Shown here: positions 40,549 through 48,825 of the stretch, one piece after another
How positions within the stretch are numbered: position 1 is the stretch's first letter
How the letters are laid out: each line of letters starts with the position of its first letter
DNA from: CAYWNK01 sp047639615
Lineage (GTDB): Bacteria; Planctomycetota; UBA1135; GCA-002686595
Length of the DNA stretch: 48,826 nucleotides
Assembly: GCA_047639615.1 (NCBI GenBank)
Contig: JBLIOL010000003.1
Location: forward strand, 1 to 48,826
Direction: 5' to 3'
The notes under the pieces: generated by a model
Databases searched by the model: none
The model's input: the letters and a program-made list of their open reading frames with translations, nothing else
What the model was told of the DNA's origin: nothing
Position numbers and translations under genes: made by a program

Positions 40549-42216
40549 ATGCGGTCCTCCACCTCTGCCTGCCTGCTCGCGCTCGCAACGAGCGCCCTCT
40601 TTGCCTGTGCTTCCACCGGCACCGATCACATCGATACGGACGGTACGCGTGCGCAAGTGTTCGAGGGCATGGGCCCGCACATGCGCACAATGACCACGGA
40701 CTCCGCAGAGGCGCAGGAGTACTTCGGTCAGGGCGTCGCCTGGATGTACGCCTTCAACCACGACGAAGCGATTCGCTCCTTCGCTCGCGCCGCGGCCTTG
40801 GATCCGACGAGCGCCATGCCCTGGTGGGGCATCGCGGCCTGCGAAGGACCTAACTACAACGACCCGGTAATGACCGAAGAGCGCTCGGCTGCCGCATGGG
40901 GCGCGTTACAGGAAGCGCGCGCGCGCATGGAAGGCTCCACGGATCTAGAGACTGCCCTGATCGAAGCGCTGTCGGCACGCTACGCCAAACCCTGGCCGGA
41001 TGATCGCTCTGGACTCGAGCAAGCCTATGCCGACGCCATGGCCAAGGTCTGGGCGGCCTTCCCCGACGACACGGATGTGGGCACCCTCTACGCCGAGTCC
41101 ATGATGGTGCAGCGCCCGTGGAAGCTCTACTCCGCAGCTGGCGAACCGGAGGGCGACACCCACCTGATCGTCGAGGTACTGGAGCGCGCCATGGCCCTAG
41201 ATCCCGGCAACCCCGGCGCCAACCACCTCTACATTCATGCGGTGGAACCCAGCCTGGATCCCGGGCGCGCCATCCCGGCCGCCGATCGTCTCTGCACGCA
41301 GGTGCCCGGCGCCGGCCACTTGGATCACATGCCCTCGCACATCTACATCCAAGTGGGCATGTGGAATGAGTCCATTCGAGCCAACACAGCAGCCCTAAAG
41401 GCAGACTCGCGCTATCGCGAACTGTCCCCCGACCAGGGCATCCAGCACATGTACATGGTGCACAACGCACACATGCTGGCCTACTCGGCCATGATGGTGG
41501 GCCGCGAGCAGGAAGCCATGGATGCCGCACGCGTCATGTGGACCTCGGTGCCCGAGGAAGTGCTCGCAGGCGTGGGTCCCTACATCGACCTCTGGATGAC
41601 GTCTGTGTACGACGTGCAGAAACGCTTCGGCCGCTGGGATGCGATCCTGGCCGAGCCGGCGCCGCCGAAGTACTTGCCCATAACCACCGCCGTTTGGCGC
41701 GCGCACCGGGCGATTGCCTTCGCCGCCAAGCACGAGTTTGATAACGCCGAGAGTGAGTACCGCAAGTTCCGCTTGGCGCAGGCAGACATTCCCGAAGAGA
41801 GTGTCTTCGGTGGCGATCCGGTGAAGCGCATTCTCAAGGTCTCGGACCTCTTCATCGTGGGTGAAATCGCCCTGCAGAAGGGTGATTGGGAGCAGGCCGC
41901 CAGCCTGCTCGAGCGCGCCGTCGACGTGGAGGTAAGCTTGGCTTACGGCGAGCCGCCCCAATGGCTGCAGCCCACCCGCCACACCCTCGGCGCTGTCTAC
42001 CTCTCGGCCAACCGCTACGAGGATGCCGAAGCGGTCTACCGTGCCGACCTGGCCAAGTGGTCCGAGAACGGCTGGTCGCTCTACGGCTTGACCCGCGCCC
42101 TCCAAGGCCAGGGCAAGTGGGACGAGGCCAAGGCCATGGAGCTGCGCTTCCGACGCGCCTGGGCCCAGGCGGACGACCCCACCGACACGAGCTGCGCCTG
42201 CCTGCCCGGCGTCTGA
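40549..42216 (+). CDS. TPR lipoprotein with conserved histidine motifs, function unknown
   Basis: A 555-residue protein with a lipobox (ATSALFAC). Its N-terminal (EAQEYFGQGVAWMYAFNHDEAIRSFARAAALDP) and C-terminal (HTLGAVYLSANRYEDAEAVYRADLAKW) parts are TPR-like. Between them are two striking motifs: NHLYIHAVEPS (about residues 225-235) and GHLDHMPSHIYIQVGMW (about 256-272). I recall these as conserved in a widespread but uncharacterised exported TPR family, and the grouped histidines suggest metal or haem binding. The chain ends with CACLPGV. ATG 40549 is preferred over the upstream TTG at 40513. No neighbouring gene explains its role. Confidence 0.75.
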   Translation: MRSSTSACLLALATSALFACASTGTDHIDTDGTRAQVFEGMGPHMRTMTTDSAEAQEYFGQGVAWMYAFNHDEAIRSFARAAALDPTSAMPWWGIAACEGPNYNDPVMTEERSAAAWGALQEARARMEGSTDLETALIEALSARYAKPWPDDRSGLEQAYADAMAKVWAAFPDDTDVGTLYAESMMVQRPWKLYSAAGEPEGDTHLIVEVLERAMALDPGNPGANHLYIHAVEPSLDPGRAIPAADRLCTQVPGAGHLDHMPSHIYIQVGMWNESIRANTAALKADSRYRELSPDQGIQHMYMVHNAHMLAYSAMMVGREQEAMDAARVMWTSVPEEVLAGVGPYIDLWMTSVYDVQKRFGRWDAILAEPAPPKYLPITTAVWRAHRAIAFAAKHEFDNAESEYRKFRLAQADIPEESVFGGDPVKRILKVSDLFIVGEIALQKGDWEQAASLLERAVDVEVSLAYGEPPQWLQPTRHTLGAVYLSANRYEDAEAVYRADLAKWSENGWSLYGLTRALQGQGKWDEAKAMELRFRRAWAQADDPTDTSCACLPGV

Positions 42217-42270
42217 GCCAGAGGCGCTAGGTAGAGCTCTTTCTTGCGGGTTAGAGGACTGGGCGGAAAT

Positions 42271-42291
42271 AATGCGAATATGGTTCGCATT
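42271..42291 (+). promoter_or_regulatory. TetR operator candidate
   Basis: AATGCGAA and TTCGCATT form a perfect 8-bp inverted repeat around a 5-nt spacer, ending 8 nt before the ATG of the TetR-family gene. Site size, symmetry and position are those of an autorepression operator. A TATGGT hexamer inside it could be a -10 element, in which case repressor binding would block transcription directly. Confidence 0.75.
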
Positions 42292-42299
42292 TAGACCCA

Positions 42300-42974
42300 A
42301 TGACCCGCTCCAGTACCCCTGAAGGCCCTTTTGGGGCCCTAGGGCCGGACATCCCAGCCAAGCAGGCGCGCAGCCAGCGCACCGCCGAACGCATTGTTGC
42401 GGCGGCGGTGGAGCTACTCGGGGAGCAGAGTTTCGAGGGTCTCGGCGTGGCCGAAATCGCGGATCGCGCGGGCGTCAGCGTCGGCGGTTTCTACGCGCGC
42501 TTCAAGGGCAAGCAAGCCCTGCTCCAGTACCTGCAAGGCACCGTCTTCGACGGGATCCTCAAGCGCGCCCACGAGCTCTTCTCCCCCGTCGCCACCGAGG
42601 GCCTGTGCGCCGCCGACGTCATCGAACGCTACATGGCCATGGCCGTCGACGGCTTCCGACGCCATCGGGTTGTGCTCCAGCAGGTGAGCCTACGCAGCCG
42701 CACCAGCGGCGACCCAGAGTTCCGCAGCAAAGTACTCGGGCTCAACATCGAGCTACACGATCTGTTCCGCGCGCGCCTCTACGAGCGGCTCGAACAGATG
42801 CAGCACACAGACCCGCGCAGCGCCATCGACGTGGCACTCACCGCGACCTCCGCCGTCATGCGCGAGTACGTGCTCTTCGGTGACCTGCGCCCCCAGTTCC
42901 CCCCCATCGAGGACGCGCTGCTCGTGAGCGAATTGACTGACCTCTTCTGCAGCTACCTACGGATCGACCAATGA
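42300..42974 (+). CDS. TetR-family transcriptional regulator
   Basis: A 224-residue regulator. The N-terminal HTH domain contains ERIVAAAVELLGEQSFEGLGVAEIADRAGVSVGGFYARFKGKQALLQYL, a textbook TetR recognition region. The C-terminal ligand-binding part is all-helical and diverged, with no cofactor assignable. A perfect inverted repeat lies just upstream, suggesting autorepression. Its stop overlaps the start of the serine-hydrolase gene (ATGA), so regulator and enzyme are translated together. The inducer may be the hydrolase substrate or a related compound; this is inference. Confidence 0.93.
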   Translation: MTRSSTPEGPFGALGPDIPAKQARSQRTAERIVAAAVELLGEQSFEGLGVAEIADRAGVSVGGFYARFKGKQALLQYLQGTVFDGILKRAHELFSPVATEGLCAADVIERYMAMAVDGFRRHRVVLQQVSLRSRTSGDPEFRSKVLGLNIELHDLFRARLYERLEQMQHTDPRSAIDVALTATSAVMREYVLFGDLRPQFPPIEDALLVSELTDLFCSYLRIDQ

Positions 42975-44614
42975 TTTGCCTACTCCCGCTCACGCTTCTC
43001 GTCGGCTCCATAGGAACCACCACGAGCGCACCCACCCAGGACACAGAGCTCGAGCTCGGGGTACGCAAGCTCGTCCAGCGTTGGTCCGGCGAAGATACAC
43101 CCGGCGGCGCTATCTGCGTCTTGCGCGACGGTGAACCCATTGTCCTCGAGACCTTTGGCATGGCCGACCTCGATGCCGGCACGCCGATCACCGAGACCAC
43201 GCCCTTCTACATCGCCTCCACCGCCAAGACCATCACCGCCCTGTGCGCGACGCTGGCAGCGAACGACCACAAGCTCGACCTCGACGCTTCCGTGCTAAAG
43301 ACCTTCCCGGAGCTACCGGATAGTGTCAGCGCCGCCACCCTGCGCCAGGCCATGTCGCACACTTCCGGCCTGGTGGATGTGTACGACGCCGCAATCGTCG
43401 CCGACCTTCCCATCGAGACCATCAGCTCCAACGCCAACGCGCTCGAGTTCCTAGCGCAGATACCAGCCCCCCACTTCACGCCCGGTTCGCGCCTCGTGTA
43501 CTCCAACTCCGGCTACATGCTGCTGGCCGAGGCCATCGAACGCGGCACAGGCATGGACCTCGCCGACTACGCGCAGGAGCATGTCTTCGACGCCTTCGGC
43601 ATGCAGCACGCCTACTACCTAGGCGAACAGCCCAGCGCCGGACAAGCCACCAGCTACCGACAATCGGGCACCGGTTGGCAGAGCTTCGAAATCAAGACCG
43701 GCCTGCGCGGACCCGGCGGCGTGTTCGCGTCCATGCAGGACATGATCCACTTCGATCGCGGACTACGTAGCGGCCTCGCTCCCGAACTACGCAGCGCGCT
43801 CTTCACACCGCTAGCCAATGCCGATCATCCCAGCTGGGGTCGCTACGCCGCCGGTTGGATGATCCAGACCATGGGCGGCCTGCGCGTCCAGCGTCACCCG
43901 GGCGGCGCCTTCGGCTTCCAGGCAGACATGCTGCGCTTCCCCGACGAGGATGTAACGGTGATCGTGCTCGCCAACGCGGCCGACATTTCCGCCATGGATC
44001 TATCCGAAGCGGTAGCGCGCCTCACCCTGACCGATGAGATGGAAGCCGCCGCGCCAGCACCCCTAGAAGCCGTACCCCTCAGCCGCACCGAGCAGCAACG
44101 CTTCGGCCGCCTCTGGCGCTCCCCCACCACCGGCGAAATCTGGTTCCTCTCCCCGCGCGAAACCGGTGCGGTGGTCTATGCACTAGGCGATATGAGCCTG
44201 GCTCTCACCCCGGTGAGCAAGTCACGCCTCGAAGCGCCCGAGTCTCAGGTGCCCTTCGCCGTCGAGCTCGACGGCGAACAACTCGTAATCAGCATCGACG
44301 AGCGCGAACTCGCGCGGCTCGAAGCACTGCCCTTTCCGCCCAAGGATCTGGCGCCCACCGAGGAGTACGAGGGCGAGTATGGCAGCGATGACCTGGCTTG
44401 CTCGATCATCCTCGAGGCCTTACCCGACGGCCGCCTACGCCTGCGCCAGGAGAATGCCTTCATCGACATCCCGCCCTTCACCGCCTTTGGCAAGGACCTC
44501 TACCTGTGCGACAAGGGCGCGCAGATCGACTTCCACCGCGACGATTCCGGCACAGTCATCGGCCTCACCATGCACGGCAAGCGCGCCTGGGGCCTCGAAT
44601 TCGTTCGCTATTGA
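42971..44614 (+). CDS. Serine beta-lactamase-family hydrolase (class C / PBP-like)
   Basis: A 547-residue exported protein (signal MICLLPLTLLVGSIGTTTSA). The catalytic domain shows STAK (S83, K86) as the SxxK motif, YSN near residue 177, and HPGGAFGF as the third-motif region. This is the pattern of esterase/peptidase-like class C beta-lactamase homologues, which include D-aminopeptidases and esterases as well as true lactamases. The C-terminal ~170 residues (LEAVPLSRTEQQRFGRLWRS, EYEGEYGSDDLACSIILEALPDGRLRLRQ) form the lipocalin-like beta domain common to this group. It is coupled to the TetR gene. Its stop overlaps that of the convergent sulfatase gene by 7 bp. Antibiotic resistance should not be assumed. 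Confidence 0.9.
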   Translation: MICLLPLTLLVGSIGTTTSAPTQDTELELGVRKLVQRWSGEDTPGGAICVLRDGEPIVLETFGMADLDAGTPITETTPFYIASTAKTITALCATLAANDHKLDLDASVLKTFPELPDSVSAATLRQAMSHTSGLVDVYDAAIVADLPIETISSNANALEFLAQIPAPHFTPGSRLVYSNSGYMLLAEAIERGTGMDLADYAQEHVFDAFGMQHAYYLGEQPSAGQATSYRQSGTGWQSFEIKTGLRGPGGVFASMQDMIHFDRGLRSGLAPELRSALFTPLANADHPSWGRYAAGWMIQTMGGLRVQRHPGGAFGFQADMLRFPDEDVTVIVLANAADISAMDLSEAVARLTLTDEMEAAAPAPLEAVPLSRTEQQRFGRLWRSPTTGEIWFLSPRETGAVVYALGDMSLALTPVSKSRLEAPESQVPFAVELDGEQLVISIDERELARLEALPFPPKDLAPTEEYEGEYGSDDLACSIILEALPDGRLRLRQENAFIDIPPFTAFGKDLYLCDKGAQIDFHRDDSGTVIGLTMHGKRAWGLEFVRY

Positions 44615-46173
44615 GCCGAGTGACCGCGCACACCTAAGGAGTTCTGCTCGAGCGCATCCAGCAGGGCCCCGAGCTCTTCCACCCGCGCCGGGTGGTCCGC
44701 CGAGACGTCTACTTGCTCGCCTTCATCGCTGACCAGGTCGTACAACTCCACGCGCTTTTTCTGGCGGATGAGCTTCCACGGTCCACTGCGCACAGCACGC
44801 CCGCGCGCCTCTTCGATCATGAAGGGCAGCCCACTCGGGTCATGACCCAGGAACGCCGGCAGCATGTTGCGGCTGTCGATAGCGTCGCTCTCTTTGAGCG
44901 GTAGCTCGAACATCTGCGCGAAGGAGGCCAGAAAGTCGATCTGGTTCACCAGCGCGTCTGACACTCCAGCCTCTATGTGCCCGGGCCAGCGCACAATGAA
45001 GGGCACGCGCGTGCCGCCCTCGTAGATCTGGTACTTGCCGCCGCGGTACGGACCGGACCCGTCGTGGCCTTGATCCACTTCCTTGGTGGAGGTCTGCACA
45101 ACCGTCCCATCCTCGTAGCCGTCGTCGTAGACCGGGCCATTGTCGCTGGTGAAGATCACGATGGTGTCGTCGGCCAGTCCTTGCTCTTCCAAGGCCGCCG
45201 TGATCGCGCCCACGGCCCAATCCAAAGCGACCATGGCATCACCACGATACCCGAGCCCGGTCTTGCCCTGAAAGCGCGGATGGGGCGCGCGCGGCACGTG
45301 AATGTCCTGTGAGGAGAAGAACAGAAAGAAGGGCGTGTCCTTGTCGCGCTCTTCAATCCACTTCACGCTGCGCTCCACAAAGACATCGGCCATGGTCTCG
45401 TCATCCCAGAGCGCATGGCTGCCACCGTGCATCTTGCCGATGCGCCCAATGCCGTTGATGACCGAGTTGTTGTGGCCGTGACTGCTCCTGTAGTAGGTCA
45501 TGGCCTCCGGGTTCGCCTTCCCGTCCGGATAGGTGGTGCACTCGACGCCCTCGGGGCGCTTGCCCACGAAGAGCGGATCGCTCGCATCAAGCCCAACCAC
45601 CTCGTGACCGTCCAGGTACACGCAAGGCACGCGATCATTGGTGGATGGCAAGAGGAAGGAGTAGTCAAAGCCAAGCTCCAAGGGCCCCGGCTGCACCGCA
45701 CCATTCCAATCCACCGGCGTGCCCTTGGCGCCCAAGCCCAAGTGCCACTTGCCCACCACCGCGGTCTGGTAGCCGGCCGCCTTGAACACATCCGGCAAGG
45801 TCAGCGCATCCACCGGAATCGTCAGCGGCGCATTGGGCGGCAGCACGCGCACCCCATGTCGGAAGCCATGGATTCCAGTCAGCATCGAGAAGCGCGAAGG
45901 CGAGCAAGTCGCCGCCGAGCAGTGCCCATCCGTAAAGCGCAGGCCTTGCTTCGCCAGGGCATCGATGTTCGGCGTCGGAATCAGCTTGGACCCGTACGCG
46001 CCCACATCACCGTAGCCCACGTCGTCCCCGTAGATCAGCACTACATTCGGCCGACGCGCGCTCGCAGCCTCCTGCTGCGCGCCAAGATCTGCAGCTTCCT
46101 GTTCAGCCTGGCAACCCAGGAACAGTAGCGGGAGGAGGGGAACCAATGACCGACGCAACCAGGAGCAGTTCAT
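44608..46173 (-). CDS. Sulfatase lipoprotein (arylsulfatase-type, formylglycine)
   Basis: A 521-residue protein with a lipobox (PLLFLGC, C21). RPNVVLIYGDDVGYGDVG binds the calcium ion and substrate sulfate. CSPSRFSMLTG carries Cys90, the residue converted to formylglycine, in the C-x-P-S-R consensus. GKWHLG and the FTSDNGP motif complete the active site. It would remove sulfate esters from glycans or small substrates outside the cytoplasm, consistent with a marine polysaccharide-degrading lifestyle. The ATG at 46173 starts the signal peptide; the longer upstream frame overlaps oxyR. It is divergent from oxyR with only 31 nt between starts. The activating enzyme must be encoded elsewhere, as the FGE-like protein in this window lacks a key cysteine. 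Confidence 0.95.
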   Translation of the reverse strand: MNCSWLRRSLVPLLPLLFLGCQAEQEAADLGAQQEAASARRPNVVLIYGDDVGYGDVGAYGSKLIPTPNIDALAKQGLRFTDGHCSAATCSPSRFSMLTGIHGFRHGVRVLPPNAPLTIPVDALTLPDVFKAAGYQTAVVGKWHLGLGAKGTPVDWNGAVQPGPLELGFDYSFLLPSTNDRVPCVYLDGHEVVGLDASDPLFVGKRPEGVECTTYPDGKANPEAMTYYRSSHGHNNSVINGIGRIGKMHGGSHALWDDETMADVFVERSVKWIEERDKDTPFFLFFSSQDIHVPRAPHPRFQGKTGLGYRGDAMVALDWAVGAITAALEEQGLADDTIVIFTSDNGPVYDDGYEDGTVVQTSTKEVDQGHDGSGPYRGGKYQIYEGGTRVPFIVRWPGHIEAGVSDALVNQIDFLASFAQMFELPLKESDAIDSRNMLPAFLGHDPSGLPFMIEEARGRAVRSGPWKLIRQKKRVELYDLVSDEGEQVDVSADHPARVEELGALLDALEQNSLGVRGHSAQ

Positions 46174-46204
46174 ACGGCACGATCTTAGCTCCGAGCGATA
46201 TCGT

Positions 46205-47113
46205 ATGGGCATGCAACGACCGACACTGAGGCAGCTCGAGTACTTCGTGGCCCTGGCCGATCGCCTCAATTTCCGTGAGGCTGCGGAGGCTTGCTTCGTC
46301 TCACAGCCGGCCCTCTCGAGCCAGATCGCTCAGCTGGAGGGCAACTTGGGCGTGCGCCTCTTCGAGCGTACGAAACGGGTCGTTCGCATGACCGCCGGCG
46401 GGCAAGCGCTCCTGCCGCGCGCCCAGGAGGTACTCGAAAGCGCTGACAGCCTGGTGGGCCTAGCCCAGTCCTTCGGCGAACCCCTCGAAGGCCCCCTGCG
46501 GCTAGGCACGATCCCCACGGTTGGTCCGTACCTGCTACCGAAAGTGCTGCCCGCCGTGCGCACGGCCTTCCCCGAGCTGCACCTCTTCCTGCGCGAGGAT
46601 CACACGGCACGTCTCGTCGAACAACTAGAAGCTGGCGAGCTCGACCTCCTACTCCTAGCCATCGACGTAGACCTCGGCAACTTGGTCACCATGCCGCTCT
46701 TCTCGGACCCCTTCGTGGTAGGCGTGCCCAAGGGTGACATTTTCGACGGCCGCGAGGACCTGACCCTAGCCGAGCTCTTCGAGCGCGAAGTGCTGCTGCT
46801 CGACGAGGGCCACTGTCTACGCGACCAAACCCTGGCCCTGTGCGAGTCCCCGGGTGTCACGGGCGAGTTTGGCTTCCGCGCCACGAGCCTCTCCACGGTC
46901 ACCCAAATGGTCGCCGGCGGCATGGGCGTAACCCTCTTGCCCGAGGTCGCAGTAGAACGCGAATCCGCCGCCACCCCCGGCCTGACCATGGTGCCCTTCG
47001 GCGCCGACGGCCCCTACCGCAGCGTCGGCCTAGCTTGGCGCGCGAGCTCCCCGCGCGAAGCCGAGTTCCGCCTGCTCGGCGAGACCCTCGCCACGGCTTA
47101 CGCCAACGCTTAG
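46205..47113 (+). CDS. oxyR: Hydrogen-peroxide-sensing LysR regulator OxyR
   Basis: A 302-residue LysR-type activator. The HTH is LNFREAAEACFVSQPALSSQIAQLEGNLGVRLFERTKR. The redox site DEGHCLRDQTLALC has two cysteines (C204 and C213) separated by eight residues, exactly as C199 and C208 of E. coli OxyR, which form a disulfide on peroxide stress. GTIPTVGPYLLPKVLP and VAGGMGVTLLPEVAVE are also OxyR-like. Either ATG 46205 or ATG 46211 could start. The sulfatase gene is divergent 31 nt away and a PLP decarboxylase gene starts 5 nt after the stop. The usual targets (catalase, AhpC) are not in the window. Confidence 0.93.
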   Translation: MGMQRPTLRQLEYFVALADRLNFREAAEACFVSQPALSSQIAQLEGNLGVRLFERTKRVVRMTAGGQALLPRAQEVLESADSLVGLAQSFGEPLEGPLRLGTIPTVGPYLLPKVLPAVRTAFPELHLFLREDHTARLVEQLEAGELDLLLLAIDVDLGNLVTMPLFSDPFVVGVPKGDIFDGREDLTLAELFEREVLLLDEGHCLRDQTLALCESPGVTGEFGFRATSLSTVTQMVAGGMGVTLLPEVAVERESAATPGLTMVPFGADGPYRSVGLAWRASSPREAEFRLLGETLATAYANA

Positions 47114-47118
47114 TCCCT

Positions 47119-48603
47119 ATGTCGGAACGTAGTGACCAGGGCTCGCAGCCGCAGTTCGGCTCCAATCTGGACCGCGCCTACGACCTGCAGGCCTTCCGCG
47201 AGCAAGGCGGGCGCTTGATCGAGCGCCTAGCTGGCTATCTCGAAGGCGCACTCGATCGCCAGGGTCCGGTGCTCGCCCCCATGGATCCCGAGGCGCTCCT
47301 GGCCCAGGTCGAAGCGGGCTTCCCGCGCTGGCCGGACGAAGGCAAGGGCGTGCTCGAGGAGCTACTCATGGGGGTCGTGCGTCACTCCAACCACGTGCAC
47401 CACCCCGGCTTCGTAGGACACCAGGTCTCCGCGCCCCTACCCCAGGCGATCCTGGCCGAGATGGTTGGCTCCCTACTGAGCAACGGCATGGCCGTCTGGG
47501 AGATGGGTCAACTGCAGACGGTCATGGAGCGCCGCGTGGTCGAGTACCTGTGCGGCAAGCTCGGCTGGCCAAGCAGCAGCGACGGGGTACTCACCAGCGG
47601 TGGATCCCTCGGTAACCTGACCGCTCTCCTCGCCGCGCGCCAAGCTAAGGCCGGCTACGACGTCTGGGCCGAAGGCCAGCGCGAGCCCATGTCCCTGCTC
47701 GTTTCCGAGCAAGCCCACTACTGCATCTCGCGCTCGGTGCAATGCATGGGCTGGGGCGCGAAGGGCGCCGCGCCCGTCCCCACCGACGATCGCTTCCGGC
47801 TGCGACCGGAAGCCCTGGAGCAAGTCCTCAAGCACTGCCAAGACGATGGCCGCCAAGTCCTAGCCGTCGTCGCCAGCTGCTGCTCCACCGCCGCCGGTAG
47901 CTTCGACCCCTTGCCCGAGATCGCCGACTTCTGCGAGGAGAACAATCTCTGGCTGCATGTAGACGGTGCGCACGGTGCCTCGCTCTGTCTCTCGGAAGAG
48001 CACAAGCACACCCTGCGCGGCATCGAGCGCGCCGACTCCGTCGTTTGGGACCTGCACAAGATGATGGCCCTCCCGGCCCTCAACACCGCCGTGCTCTTCC
48101 GCGAAGGCGCGCGCTCCTACGAGCCCTTCGCCCAATCGGCCAGCTACCTCTACCAAGGCGAAGAGCGCGAACAGGAGTGGTTCCAAATCGGCCGCCGCAC
48201 CATGGAATGCACCAAGCGCGGCCTCTCCATCACCGCCTACTGCATGCTCCAAAGCGCCGGCACCGAGCTCTTCGCCGAGAACGTCGAACGCCTCATCCGC
48301 CGCGCAAGCGACCTAGCCGACCGCTTGCAAGCCGCCCCCGACTTCGAACTAGCCACCTACCCCGAAGCCAACATCCTCTGCTTCCGCCACCTCCCCGAAG
48401 GCGAGTCCACAAACCCGGCCGACCTCGACGCCCACCAAGCCCGCATCCGCGCCGCCGTCCTCGAAGCCGGCGACTTCTACATCACCCAAGCCCGCCTAAA
48501 CGACAAGCTCTGGATGCGCGTCACCATCTCGAATCCGTTCACGTCGGAAGCTGACCTGGACCGACTGATAGCAGCCATCCGCGAAGCTGCTCAGCAGGAC
48601 TAA
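47119..48603 (+). CDS. PLP-dependent group II decarboxylase
   Basis: A 494-residue fold-type I PLP enzyme. TSGGSLGNLTALLAAR binds the cofactor phosphate, LWLHVDGAHGAS holds the Asp that pairs with the pyridine nitrogen, and VVWDLHKMMALPALNTAVLF holds the Schiff-base lysine K314. The N-terminal HHPGFVGHQVSAPLPQAILAEMVGSLLSNGMAVWEMGQ matches the aromatic-amino-acid/diaminobutyrate/cysteine-sulfinate decarboxylase group. The substrate cannot be read from sequence; L-2,4-diaminobutyrate or cysteine sulfinate are possibilities. The open frame extends upstream into oxyR, but ATG 47119, 5 nt after that gene's stop, is the sensible start. Likely co-transcribed with oxyR. Confidence 0.92.
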   Translation: MSERSDQGSQPQFGSNLDRAYDLQAFREQGGRLIERLAGYLEGALDRQGPVLAPMDPEALLAQVEAGFPRWPDEGKGVLEELLMGVVRHSNHVHHPGFVGHQVSAPLPQAILAEMVGSLLSNGMAVWEMGQLQTVMERRVVEYLCGKLGWPSSSDGVLTSGGSLGNLTALLAARQAKAGYDVWAEGQREPMSLLVSEQAHYCISRSVQCMGWGAKGAAPVPTDDRFRLRPEALEQVLKHCQDDGRQVLAVVASCCSTAAGSFDPLPEIADFCEENNLWLHVDGAHGASLCLSEEHKHTLRGIERADSVVWDLHKMMALPALNTAVLFREGARSYEPFAQSASYLYQGEEREQEWFQIGRRTMECTKRGLSITAYCMLQSAGTELFAENVERLIRRASDLADRLQAAPDFELATYPEANILCFRHLPEGESTNPADLDAHQARIRAAVLEAGDFYITQARLNDKLWMRVTISNPFTSEADLDRLIAAIREAAQQD

Positions 48604-48636
48604 CCATTTCCCGCAAACCCGAATGCGCGGATTCCG

Positions 48637-48825
48637 CTAGCCCAATCGCAGCATGCTGGTCATGCCGCCCATGAGCACCCAGCCGGAAACGCCCGCGCAC
48701 CAGCAAATGAAGCCGCTGATCCTGCCGGCGAGCAATGCGCCGAGACCAAGCAGGAACAGAAGGCCGAGCAACATAAGCGGTCCTCCCAGGAAGGGCGAGC
48801 CCACCGGTCCGCTTAGTACGTCCAT
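48637..48825 (-). CDS. Small membrane protein, possibly truncated by the window edge
   Basis: The visible 62 residues contain two membrane helices (GGPLMLLGLLFLLGLGALLAGRI and GFICWCAGVSGWVLMGGMTSML) and end MLRLG. The first Met is at the last codon of the window, so the real start may lie outside. Orientation converges on the decarboxylase gene, 33 nt away. No family is recognised, and a spurious ORF cannot be excluded. Confidence 0.4.
   Translation of the reverse strand: MDVLSGPVGSPFLGGPLMLLGLLFLLGLGALLAGRISGFICWCAGVSGWVLMGGMTSMLRLG

Noticed and set aside
42971..44614. Antibiotic-resistance beta-lactamase
   Set aside because: The motifs fit the broad class C/PBP-like esterase-peptidase group with a lipocalin-like C-terminal domain; sequence alone does not support lactam hydrolysis.
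46840..47118. N-terminal extension of the decarboxylase gene into oxyR
   Set aside because: The extension is an Arg/Pro-rich shadow frame of oxyR; the ATG at 47119 gives a normal family start.
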